From: Rothia sp. ZJ932
GTDB taxonomy: Bacteria > Actinomycetota > Actinomycetes > Actinomycetales > Micrococcaceae
Length of the DNA: 64,000 nt
Reading direction: 5' to 3'
Assembly: GCF_016924835.1 (NCBI RefSeq)
Contig: NZ_CP070480.1
Location: 1,550,001-1,614,000, forward strand
Made by a program: the position numbers and the translations under genes. Below the pieces are notes generated by a model, which saw only the letters and a list, made by a program, of their open reading frames with translations, had not been told where the DNA came from and made no database searches. Positions 33,449 to 40,849 of this stretch are shown here, in pieces (position 1 is the first letter of the stretch; each line of letters starts with the position of its first letter).

Positions 33449-34378
33449 CTATGCTGTTGATTCGGTAAGCAAGAAGTTCATCAGTGCTTTTTGGGCGTGT
33501 AGGCGGTTTTCTGCCTCGTCCCAAACGTAGGATTGGTCACCGTCGATGATGTCCGCGGTGACTTCGTAGCCGCGGTAGGCAGGCAGGCAGTGCAAGAAGA
33601 TGGCGTGATTTGCTGCTAGCTTCATTGCCTCGGCATTGACTTGGTAGGGGGTGAAGATTTTTTGGCGGGCTTCTTTTTCATCTTCTTGCCCCATCGACAC
33701 CCAGGTGTCGGTAATAACGACGTCAGCATCTTCTAGGGCAGCGCACGCGTCCGTGGTGATGGTGATAGTGCCACCTGTTTCGTTCGCGCGGACGCGGGCT
33801 TCTTCGACAATATCTGGGCGCGGCAGGTAGCCCTCTGGTCCTGAAATGCGAATGTGCATACCTGCAGTTGCTCCACCGAGAAGGTAGGAGTGCGCCATGT
33901 TGTTGGCGGCGTCTCCCAGATACACCAGGGTTTTACCGGTAAGCTCGCCCAACTGTTCGCGGGCGGTTTGCAGGTCGGCAAGAATCTGGCAGGGGTGGTA
34001 GTCGTCGGAGAGCGCGTTAATTACCGGAACGGTGGAGTTCTGTGCCATCTCTTCTAGACCTGCGTGGTCGAAGGTGCGCCATACGATTGCAGAGACCATG
34101 CGCGAGAGTACCTTGGCGGTGTCTGTAACGCTTTCTTTGTGCCCCAGCTGCGATTCACCTGCTCCAATGATGAGAGGGCTACCGCCGAGATCAGCAATTC
34201 CGGTAGCAAAAGATACCCTGGTGCGAGTTGAGGTCTTATCAAAGAAGACGGCAACAGTTTGCGGACCTGCCAGCGGTTTGTGGGCGTAAGGGTCTTCTTT
34301 CATACGCTGCGCCGCGTCGAGCACGCGGGTTTGTTCTTCGGGGGTAAGATCAGTGTCTTTGAGAAAATGACGCACCAT
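33449..34378 (-). CDS. argF: Ornithine carbamoyltransferase
   Basis: Makes citrulline from ornithine and carbamoyl phosphate. 309 residues, as usual. The carbamoyl-phosphate motif is STRTRVSF; the HPCQ-type motif reads YHPCQILAD; DTWVSMGQE and HCLPAYRG (ornithine site, catalytic Cys) are also seen. ATG 34,378. It sits between argD and argR; the gap to argD carries AT-rich operator-like sequence. Local context shows a biosynthetic rather than a catabolic enzyme. Confidence 0.97.
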   Translation of the reverse strand: MVRHFLKDTDLTPEEQTRVLDAAQRMKEDPYAHKPLAGPQTVAVFFDKTSTRTRVSFATGIADLGGSPLIIGAGESQLGHKESVTDTAKVLSRMVSAIVWRTFDHAGLEEMAQNSTVPVINALSDDYHPCQILADLQTAREQLGELTGKTLVYLGDAANNMAHSYLLGGATAGMHIRISGPEGYLPRPDIVEEARVRANETGGTITITTDACAALEDADVVITDTWVSMGQEDEKEARQKIFTPYQVNAEAMKLAANHAIFLHCLPAYRGYEVTADIIDGDQSYVWDEAENRLHAQKALMNFLLTESTA

Positions 34379-34426
34379 GTGGGTTTCTCTTTTCTTTGGG
34401 TAAAGTGCACTGGCTTAGCAAGTATA

Positions 34427-34466
34427 GTGCATACATTAATTATAAATATACAAAGATTATTCGAGG
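34427..34466 (-). promoter_or_regulatory. Possible ArgR boxes between argD and argF
   Basis: A 40-base AT-rich run with GCATACATTAATTATAAATA and a following GATTATTC resembles the twin boxes before argC and argG. It lies 50-90 bases before the argF ATG, suggesting an internal arginine-controlled promoter. Weaker than the other two sites. Confidence 0.45.
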
Positions 34467-34472
34467 CTGTCT

Positions 34473-35687
34473 CTAAGCGTGAGCATCAGCGACAAGCTGC
34501 GGTAATGCGTCAATGAAAGTATTTAGCTCTGCCTCGGTAATGATTAGCGGAGGTGCTAGCCGCAGGGTACTCGCGCCGGTGGCATTGATAATGAACCCTT
34601 GTTCTCTGGCGGTATTCACTACGGCTGGCCCCAGTGGCTGCCCCTGACCGGTCTGGCCTTGCGCCAATTCAATACCGATCAGCAAGCCTTGACCTCGCGT
34701 AGAGGCAACGCAGTCCAGAGTGTCTAGCCGGGCGCGGACGCGCTCCCCCAGCTCGGCAGCGTGTTCCATGAGGTTCTCTGCGTCGATGGTCTCTACGGTG
34801 GCAAGGGCAGCAGCCGTTGCCAGTGGGTTGCCGCCGTAGGTAGTACCGTGCATACCCGGTTGTAGCAGGGTACTGGTGTATTCGCCGACCATAATCACTG
34901 CGCCGATGGGGAAACCACCGCCTAAGCCTTTGGCGAGGGTGATGACATCGGGTAGCTTGTCATCGGTGAGTTCTCGGGAACTTTCAAACCAGCGTCCGGT
35001 GCGTCCCATGCCTGTTTGTACCTCGTCAACCAGCAGTAGAGCACCGTGAGCGCGGGTTAGTGCGCGGGCTTTTGTCAGATAGCCGACGGGTAGAGGTTTG
35101 ACCCCAGCTTCGCCTTGGATAGGTTCAAGGATGAGAGCCGCGACAGAATCATCCAGGTGCTCCTCCAATGCTTCAGGGGTTGCCGGTATGTGTTTGATAC
35201 CGCTGAGCAGCGGTTCAAAAGGCTCACGGTAGGCAGGTTTGTGAGTCATCGCAAGAGCACCGGCTGTACGCCCGTGAAAAGCATGTTCTAAAGCCAGAAT
35301 AGTTTTCTTGCCCGTTTCGTTACCGTGGCGGCGGGCAATTTTGAAGGCAGCCTCGTTGGCTTCTGTGCCCGAGTTGCAGAAGAAGATGCGCGCGTCGTGA
35401 GTTCCCAACCGCGTGAGTAGGGCATCTGCCAGCGCTAACTGCTGCGGTGAGGTGAAAAAGTTCGATATATGCGCGAGTTGCCCTGCTTGCTGCCGCACCG
35501 CCTTCACCCAAGCGGGGTGAGAGTGCCCCAAAGAATTGACAGCAATACCCGCTAACAAATCAAGGTAGGTTTTACCGTTGGCATCGGTTACCGCGCACCC
35601 TTTGCCCTCGACCAAGGACAGTGAGGGAGTTCCAAAGACGCCCAGCATCTGCTGACCGTACTGCGCGAGCTGACCTTTATTGTTCAT
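34473..35687 (-). CDS. argD: Acetylornithine aminotransferase
   Basis: PLP enzyme converting N-acetylglutamate semialdehyde to N-acetylornithine. 404 residues. Landmarks are DLLAGIAVNSLGHSHPAWVKAV, the NSGTEANEAAFKIAR loop, HGRTAGALAMTHKPAYREPF, LLVDEVQTGMGRTGRWF and the PLP lysine in ITLAKGLGGGFPIGA. ATG 35,687 follows the argB stop by two bases. The neighbours show its arginine role, although such enzymes can also act in lysine synthesis. Confidence 0.96.
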   Translation of the reverse strand: MNNKGQLAQYGQQMLGVFGTPSLSLVEGKGCAVTDANGKTYLDLLAGIAVNSLGHSHPAWVKAVRQQAGQLAHISNFFTSPQQLALADALLTRLGTHDARIFFCNSGTEANEAAFKIARRHGNETGKKTILALEHAFHGRTAGALAMTHKPAYREPFEPLLSGIKHIPATPEALEEHLDDSVAALILEPIQGEAGVKPLPVGYLTKARALTRAHGALLLVDEVQTGMGRTGRWFESSRELTDDKLPDVITLAKGLGGGFPIGAVIMVGEYTSTLLQPGMHGTTYGGNPLATAAALATVETIDAENLMEHAAELGERVRARLDTLDCVASTRGQGLLIGIELAQGQTGQGQPLGPAVVNTAREQGFIINATGASTLRLAPPLIITEAELNTFIDALPQLVADAHA

Positions 35688-35689
35688 CT

Positions 35690-36712
35690 CTACAGACCGC
35701 CTTTCGAGGCGCTTGCGGGGCTAACCACCTGAAAATCAGGCGGGGGCACCTTCCAGCCCTCGTAATCGTCAGGGGTGACCTGAGTTCCAATACCGGTATC
35801 GGTAAAGATTTCGAGCAGCGGCGAATGAGCCAGACGACCATCAACGATCGAAGCGGTCGGTACGCCCTGTTCCACAGCCATAAGACACGCCTGCATTTTG
35901 GGAATCATGCCAGACGCTAAGGTGGGTAGTATCTGGCGCAGCTCACCCACCGAGAGAGAAGAAATGAGTGAGGACGCATCGGGCCAGTTACTGTAGAGCC
36001 CCTCAACGTCCGTGAGCATCACCAGTTTTTCAGCGCCAAGAGCAGCGGCAACGGCGCTAGCTGCGGTATCAGCATTGACGTTAAGAATCTCACCGGTGAG
36101 ACCTGCGGTACCGTGGTCGTGATCGGGGTATTTTTCGGGGTCGCTCATCTCGGGAGCTATGGATGAGATAACCGGGATTTTACCGGCATCAATCATCGAG
36201 GTGATGGCGGTGGTATTTACGCCCACTACCTCACCGACCAGACCGAGGTCTATTTCTTTACCGTCGACTACGGTGGTGATGCGGCGGGCGCGCAGTAAAC
36301 CGCCGTCCTCACCGCTCATTGCAACGGCGTAGGGACCGTGCTGGTTGATATGGCTGACTAGTTCGCGGGCAACCTGTCCGGTCAGCACCATGCGCACCAC
36401 TTCTATAGCCTCGGGAGTAGTGTAGCGCAGCCCACCGCGGAATTCGCTGGGAATCTGCAGTTTTTCAAGCATGGCTGAAATCTGTGGGCCGCCGCCGTGA
36501 ACGACCACTGGCTTGATGCCCACAGAACGCAGGAAAACCATGTCTTGGGCAAAAGCCGCACGAAGCTCTTCAGAGATCATGGCGTTGCCACCGTATTTGA
36601 AGACCATGACTTTGCCTGCAAAACGCTGAATCCAGGGCAGGGCTTCAACGAGGGTTCCGGCTTTTTCTTGGGCGACGCCAAAGTGACTCATCGCATCGTT
36701 TGTTGCTATCAT
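35690..36712 (-). CDS. argB: Acetylglutamate kinase
   Basis: Second arginine step, phosphorylating N-acetylglutamate. 340 residues, longer than the usual 290-300 because of N- and C-terminal extensions (the tail after VTPDDYEGW is extra). Core motifs: FKYGGNAM (Lys for ATP), [65 protein letters not shown] and [17 protein letters not shown]. Enzymes of this type in actinobacteria are feedback-inhibited by arginine; whether this one is cannot be told here. ATG 36,712, about 40 bases after argJ. Confidence 0.95.
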   Translation of the reverse strand: MIATNDAMSHFGVAQEKAGTLVEALPWIQRFAGKVMVFKYGGNAMISEELRAAFAQDMVFLRSVGIKPVVVHGGGPQISAMLEKLQIPSEFRGGLRYTTPEAIEVVRMVLTGQVARELVSHINQHGPYAVAMSGEDGGLLRARRITTVVDGKEIDLGLVGEVVGVNTTAITSMIDAGKIPVISSIAPEMSDPEKYPDHDHGTAGLTGEILNVNADTAASAVAAALGAEKLVMLTDVEGLYSNWPDASSLISSLSVGELRQILPTLASGMIPKMQACLMAVEQGVPTASIVDGRLAHSPLLEIFTDTGIGTQVTPDDYEGWKVPPPDFQVVSPASASKGGL

Positions 36713-36750
36713 TGCGCGTTTTCTCTCTGGTGAGGTGGTTCTATCAACCG

Positions 36751-37947
36751 TTAGCTGGAGTAGGCGGAGTTCTCATGAACGTAGTCGTGGGTGAGATCGT
36801 TGGTGATGATGGTTGCCTCATGATTTCCTGCGCCCAAATCGATATCGACGGTTACCAAACGGGTACCTTCCATAGTGACTTTTTCGCGAGGTTCGCCGAT
36901 GCCACCGCCAGTACATACCTGCACCTTGTTGATACTCACGTTCACGTTTTCGGGTTCGAAGGTGGCGCTGGTGGTGCCCACTTCAGAAAGGACGCGCCCC
37001 CAGTTGGGGTCATTGCCGAACATAGCGGTTTTAAAGAGGTTAGAACGGGCAACAGCGCGTGAGACTTCTTCTGCTTGTTCTTCAGTTTCAGCGTTGAAGG
37101 TTCGCACGTGAATATCGTGGCTGGCTCCTTCTGCATCGCCAATAAGCTGTTGGGCGAGGTCCTGACAGACAAGGGTCAGGGCTCGAGCGAACTCTTCAGT
37201 ATCGGGGGTGGTCTGCGAAGCGCCCGATGCCATGAGTAGCACCGTATCGTTAGTTGACATACAGCCATCGGAATCAGCGCGGTTGAAGCTCAAACGCACA
37301 GCTTCGCGCAGGGCGCTATCGAGGGCGGATGAATCCAGCTCGGCATCGGTAGTAATTATCACGAGCATAGTGGCAAGACCGGGAGCGAGCATGCCCGCCC
37401 CCTTCGCCATACCACCAATGGTTACCCCGTTCGCCAAGGTAATGCCCGCCTGTTTAGAGACGGTATCGGTGGTCATAATTGCCCCAGCGGCATCAGCATC
37501 GGTTGATTTTCCGGTAGCCAACTGCTGGTGGACGGTGTGAATACCCTCCGCCACGCGATCCATGGGTAGGCGCTCACCGATCAGACCGGTAGAGCATACT
37601 GCCACATCCCCGGCTGAAATACCTAACAGCTCAGCTACCAGTTCAGCGCTGACGTGGGTATCTTGGAAACCCTGATGCCCGGTGCAGGCGTTGGCGCCAC
37701 CGGAGTTCAGCAGAACTGCGTCCACGTGTCCGTCAGTTAGTACCTGCTGGCTCCACAGCACGGGTGCCGCCGCAAAGCGATTGGTGGTGAATACCGCGGC
37801 AGCAGCTTTTGACGGTCCTTCATTGACCACCAGAGCAAGGTCTTTCTTACCGGGTTTGACGCTGATGCCCGCCGCGGTTCCCGCAGCTTTAAAGCCGGCA
37901 GGTGAGGTAACACCGAGGGTTTCAACAGATGATACGTAGTGGCTCAC
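36751..37947 (-). CDS. argJ: Glutamate N-acetyltransferase / amino-acid acetyltransferase (ArgJ)
   Basis: Recycles the acetyl group from acetylornithine to glutamate, and may also use acetyl-CoA. 398 residues. The self-cleavage site lies at Ala192-Thr193 in [14 protein letters not shown], giving alpha and beta chains with Thr as nucleophile. Other landmarks: [45 protein letters not shown] and [19 protein letters not shown]. The GTG start overlaps the argC stop (GTGA), showing translational coupling. No separate argA is seen. Confidence 0.96.
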   Translation of the reverse strand: MSHYVSSVETLGVTSPAGFKAAGTAAGISVKPGKKDLALVVNEGPSKAAAAVFTTNRFAAAPVLWSQQVLTDGHVDAVLLNSGGANACTGHQGFQDTHVSAELVAELLGISAGDVAVCSTGLIGERLPMDRVAEGIHTVHQQLATGKSTDADAAGAIMTTDTVSKQAGITLANGVTIGGMAKGAGMLAPGLATMLVIITTDAELDSSALDSALREAVRLSFNRADSDGCMSTNDTVLLMASGASQTTPDTEEFARALTLVCQDLAQQLIGDAEGASHDIHVRTFNAETEEQAEEVSRAVARSNLFKTAMFGNDPNWGRVLSEVGTTSATFEPENVNVSINKVQVCTGGGIGEPREKVTMEGTRLVTVDIDLGAGNHEATIITNDLTHDYVHENSAYSS

Positions 37948-38990
37948 GGTGCCAGACCTTCCTGTAACAGCCCCAAGTTCTCGGGCAGGTTAAGTGCGAT
38001 ATTCATGGATTGGATTGCCCCACCTGCTGTTCCCTTGGTGAGGTTATCAATCACACAGGTAACGATGACTCGATGGGCGTGGGCATCGTAAGCAAGCTGC
38101 ATCACTGCGTGATTAGAGCCCTGCACCATCTTGGTGCTGGGCCACTGACCGGCAGGGAGTAGATGCACAAAATCTTCTGCGCTATAGGCTTTTTCCCAGA
38201 TGGTGCGCAGCTCTTCTTCACTTACTGGCGCGGTCACCTTGGCGGTCGCTGTTACCAGAATGCCCCTAGGCATGGGTGCCAGAGTCGGGGTAAAAGAAAT
38301 CTGCACAGGCTTCCCCGCTGCCAGCGAGTAGCCCTGTTCAATTTCGGGGGTGTGACGGTGCATACCACCCACGCCGTAGGGGCTCATACCGCCCATAACC
38401 TCCGCACCAATCAGGTGGGTTTTAGCTGATTTACCTGCCCCGGAAGTGCCCGATGCAGCAACAATCACCACGTCGCGAGAGTCCAAAACTCCCGCTTGAA
38501 AACCGGGGGTCAGCGCCAGCAGGGACGCCGTGGGGTAACACCCCGGAACAGCGACACGCTTGGTACCCCCCAGTTTCTCGCGCTGCTTCTTTCCTGTCTG
38601 ATCGATCAACTCGGGCAGCCCGTAGGGCCAGGTGCCAGCGTGCTCACTCTGGTAAAACTTCTCCCAGTCCTCAGCGCTGTTCAAGCGGTGGTCAGCGCCT
38701 GCATCAATGACGAGGGTGTTTACAGGTAGCTGGGCGGCGATCTGGGCGGACGCGCCGTGCGGCAGCATCATAAAAACAACATCGTGACCGCTCAGGGTTT
38801 CGGGGCTAGTCTCAGAAATCATCATCTCTGCATATTTACGCAGGTGGGGCGCCACATCTCCCAGACGTTGCCCCGCATTTGAATGCGCGGTGACAGTTTT
38901 AACCTCAACCTCGGGGTGGGTGGCAAGCAGGCGTAAGACCTCTCCGCCAGCATAGCCGGTGGCTCCCGTGACAGCTACTGAAATACTCAT
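37944..38990 (-). CDS. argC: N-acetyl-gamma-glutamyl-phosphate reductase
   Basis: NADPH-dependent third step of arginine synthesis, 348 residues from ATG 38,990. The Rossmann start is ISVAVTGATGYAGGEVLRLL, the catalytic Cys is in VAVPGCYPTASLLAL, and HRHTPEIEQGYS and FTPTLAPMPRGILVT are family segments. The frame extends upstream to another ATG at 39,026, but that extension overlaps the operator-like boxes and has no family similarity. No Shine-Dalgarno precedes ATG 38,990, so a leaderless transcript is possible. It is the first gene of argCJBDFR. Confidence 0.95.
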   Translation of the reverse strand: MSISVAVTGATGYAGGEVLRLLATHPEVEVKTVTAHSNAGQRLGDVAPHLRKYAEMMISETSPETLSGHDVVFMMLPHGASAQIAAQLPVNTLVIDAGADHRLNSAEDWEKFYQSEHAGTWPYGLPELIDQTGKKQREKLGGTKRVAVPGCYPTASLLALTPGFQAGVLDSRDVVIVAASGTSGAGKSAKTHLIGAEVMGGMSPYGVGGMHRHTPEIEQGYSLAAGKPVQISFTPTLAPMPRGILVTATAKVTAPVSEEELRTIWEKAYSAEDFVHLLPAGQWPSTKMVQGSNHAVMQLAYDAHAHRVIVTCVIDNLTKGTAGGAIQSMNIALNLPENLGLLQEGLAP

Positions 38991-39001
38991 AGGACAACAA
39001 T

Positions 39002-39038
39002 ACGATAATTTATGCACTCTATGCAATATTTATACATT
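39002..39038 (-). promoter_or_regulatory. Paired ArgR-like boxes before argC
   Basis: Two AT-rich 18-base boxes at 39,002-39,019 (core GATAATTTATGCA) and 39,021-39,038 (core GCAATATTTATACA), spaced like those before argG. They lie 12-48 bases before the argC ATG, overlapping where the promoter should be. Operator function is inferred. Confidence 0.62.
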
Positions 39039-39239
39039 ATAACTAAACGTCGAGAGGTCACTGCTACCCACGAGGTAGACTTAACCTATAACTACCGTCG
39101 CAGCACTGCCACAGCGCAACATCCGCTATCAGCCCCCAAACTTTCAGCCTAAGTCGCGCGTCAGCCATCTATAGCCCAGTATGTGGCACCAGCTATTATT
39201 TCGTATAGATACCTACCCCTGATAGAAAGGTTTACTACC

Positions 39240-39962
39240 GTGTCATCTGCCCCCTTAACCCCGCACATTGACCCCAAAGGCGCTCCCATCGCCCAGACCG
39301 TCCTCCTACCCGGCGATCCCCTACGTGCCCAGTTCATCGCAGAAAACTACCTCACCAACGTCGTTCAGATTAACTCCGTCCGCAATATGTTCGGTTACAC
39401 CGGCGACTTCAACGGCAAGCAGATCACCGTCATGGGCTCAGGCATGGGTGTACCCTCAGCCAGCCTCTACACCTGGGAACTCATCAACGTTTTCGGCGTC
39501 AAACGCATTATCCGCATCGGCTCCTGCGGCGGCATGGACGACGCCCTCGATACCTACGACATCGTAGTAGCAGCCTCATCCTCCACCGACTCCAACTTCA
39601 TGAGCCAGTACAAGCTACCCGGCACCTTCGCACCCACAGCCTCCTGGTCACTTCTGAGCGCGATTGCCGAAGAAGCCAAAAAACAGAATGTACCCCTCCA
39701 CGTCGGCAACGTTCTCACCTCAGACGTCTTCTACCGCCACGACCCCAGCGACACCAAAAAGTGGGCTGACATGGGCGTCCTCGCCGTCGAAATGGAATCA
39801 GCAGGCATCTACGCCACAGCTGCAGCCGCCGGTGCCGAAGCGCTCGCAGTCTTCACCGTCTCAGACCACATCTTCAAGGGCACCGAAACAACCGCCAAAG
39901 AACGCCAGAACGCCTTCACCACCATGATGGAACTCGTTCTACCCGTAGCCGCAGAAGCCTAA
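39240..39962 (+). CDS. deoD: Purine-nucleoside phosphorylase, DeoD (hexameric) type
   Basis: Splits purine nucleosides with phosphate to the base and ribose 1-phosphate. 240 residues from GTG 39,240, which has GAAAGG nine bases upstream; a longer frame to 39,183 lacks family similarity. Landmarks: LLPGDPLRAQFIAENYL, ITVMGSGMGVPSASLYTWEL, IRIGSCGGM, FYRHDP, VEMESAGIYATAAAAGAEAL and TVSDHIFKG with the catalytic Asp. Divergent from argC and alone in its unit; a strong hairpin terminator follows. Confidence 0.94.
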   Translation: MSSAPLTPHIDPKGAPIAQTVLLPGDPLRAQFIAENYLTNVVQINSVRNMFGYTGDFNGKQITVMGSGMGVPSASLYTWELINVFGVKRIIRIGSCGGMDDALDTYDIVVAASSSTDSNFMSQYKLPGTFAPTASWSLLSAIAEEAKKQNVPLHVGNVLTSDVFYRHDPSDTKKWADMGVLAVEMESAGIYATAAAAGAEALAVFTVSDHIFKGTETTAKERQNAFTTMMELVLPVAAEA

Positions 39963-39984
39963 GCCCGCGCGTCCGCCCAAAAAC

Positions 39985-40038
39985 AAAAGCCGGTGGCGGT
40001 TCTTTCTCTTCAAGAGAAAGAACCGCCACCGGCTTTTA
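39985..40038. terminator. Strong bidirectional terminator after deoD
   Basis: AAAAGCCGGTGGCGGTTC and GAACCGCCACCGGCTTTT are the outer parts of a 24-bp perfect stem with a four-base loop and A/T runs on both flanks. Convergent genes lie on each side. Confidence 0.92.
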
Positions 40039-40055
40039 CTGATAAAAACTAAGAC

Positions 40056-40667
40056 TTAGGCAGCTTTGCGGAAGAAGAAAATACTACCCAGCACCCCAGC
40101 AATCATCACCAACAGAGCTCCGGCAACCATCACCCAGCCCATGATCCGCTGCGTAGTAACCGTCGATGAAGTCACCTCCTGCAAAGAACCGGGTTTACCC
40201 GTGCGAACCACCTGCAAGGTGCCGTTCTCGTGTTCAGCCAAAAGCGCATCCACCTTCTCGAGAAAATCAGCGCGCACACTACCCGCCTGAGAACCGCGGA
40301 ATTCAATACGCTCGCCGACCGCCTGAACCTGGGTATCATCGCCCAAGTCTGACTTGTAGGTCATGCCCACCAAGCGAGTATCAGCAGGAAGATTACCGGC
40401 GTAGGTTGCCACATTAGATTTGGTCTGCAAGTCCGGGGTCAGATCAAGATATTCACCGCTAATCACCCAGGTGCGGTCTTCATACCCCTCATTGGCGTCC
40501 GCTTCGTTCACCGAACGAACCCCAAAGAGGGCAAGCCCCAAGGTGATGATAACCGCTAAAAGCATCGTGCCGACGGCAACCCATCGGTATTTGTTATCGT
40601 GAGGCTCCTCATCATATGAGTCATCATCGAACTCAAAAAAGTCTGTTTCTTGGTAATCCTGACTCAC
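40056..40667 (-). CDS. Membrane protein of unknown function, two transmembrane segments
   Basis: A 203-residue protein I do not recognise. An acidic N-terminus (DFFEFDDDSYDEEPHDN) precedes a membrane segment at about 31-50; a soluble domain of about 125 residues follows (SGEYLDLTPDLQTKSNVATYAG; GERIEFRGSQAGSVRADFLEKV), then a second membrane segment at about 176-198 and a short basic end (FFFRKAA). Both termini should be cytoplasmic and the middle domain outside. GTG 40,667. It stands alone between deoD and pheT. Confidence 0.75.
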   Translation of the reverse strand: MSQDYQETDFFEFDDDSYDEEPHDNKYRWVAVGTMLLAVIITLGLALFGVRSVNEADANEGYEDRTWVISGEYLDLTPDLQTKSNVATYAGNLPADTRLVGMTYKSDLGDDTQVQAVGERIEFRGSQAGSVRADFLEKVDALLAEHENGTLQVVRTGKPGSLQEVTSSTVTTQRIMGWVMVAGALLVMIAGVLGSIFFFRKAA

Positions 40668-40770
40668 GCTTGTGCTCCCGACGTTATCGCCCGTTATCGA
40701 GCGAGTGCAAAGGCCTGTTATAAAAATCTAACTCTACCGCAGATTAGAGGGGATGCTTCACTGTTATAAA

Positions 40771-40833
40771 CGCCGAGAGCACACTTTAAGACCGTTTTTA
40801 AGCTAAAACATGTCTTAAAGTACACTCTCGGCG
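40771..40833 (-). terminator. Long hairpin downstream of pheT
   Basis: CGCCGAGAGCACACTTTAAG and its complement (ending 40,833) form a 22-bp stem with two mismatches, around an inner GTTTT...AAAAC palindrome. On the minus strand TTTATAA follows, a weak T-run. It lies just after the pheT stop and is probably its terminator. Confidence 0.7.
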
Positions 40834-40849
40834 ATCTATGAGCGAGTAC

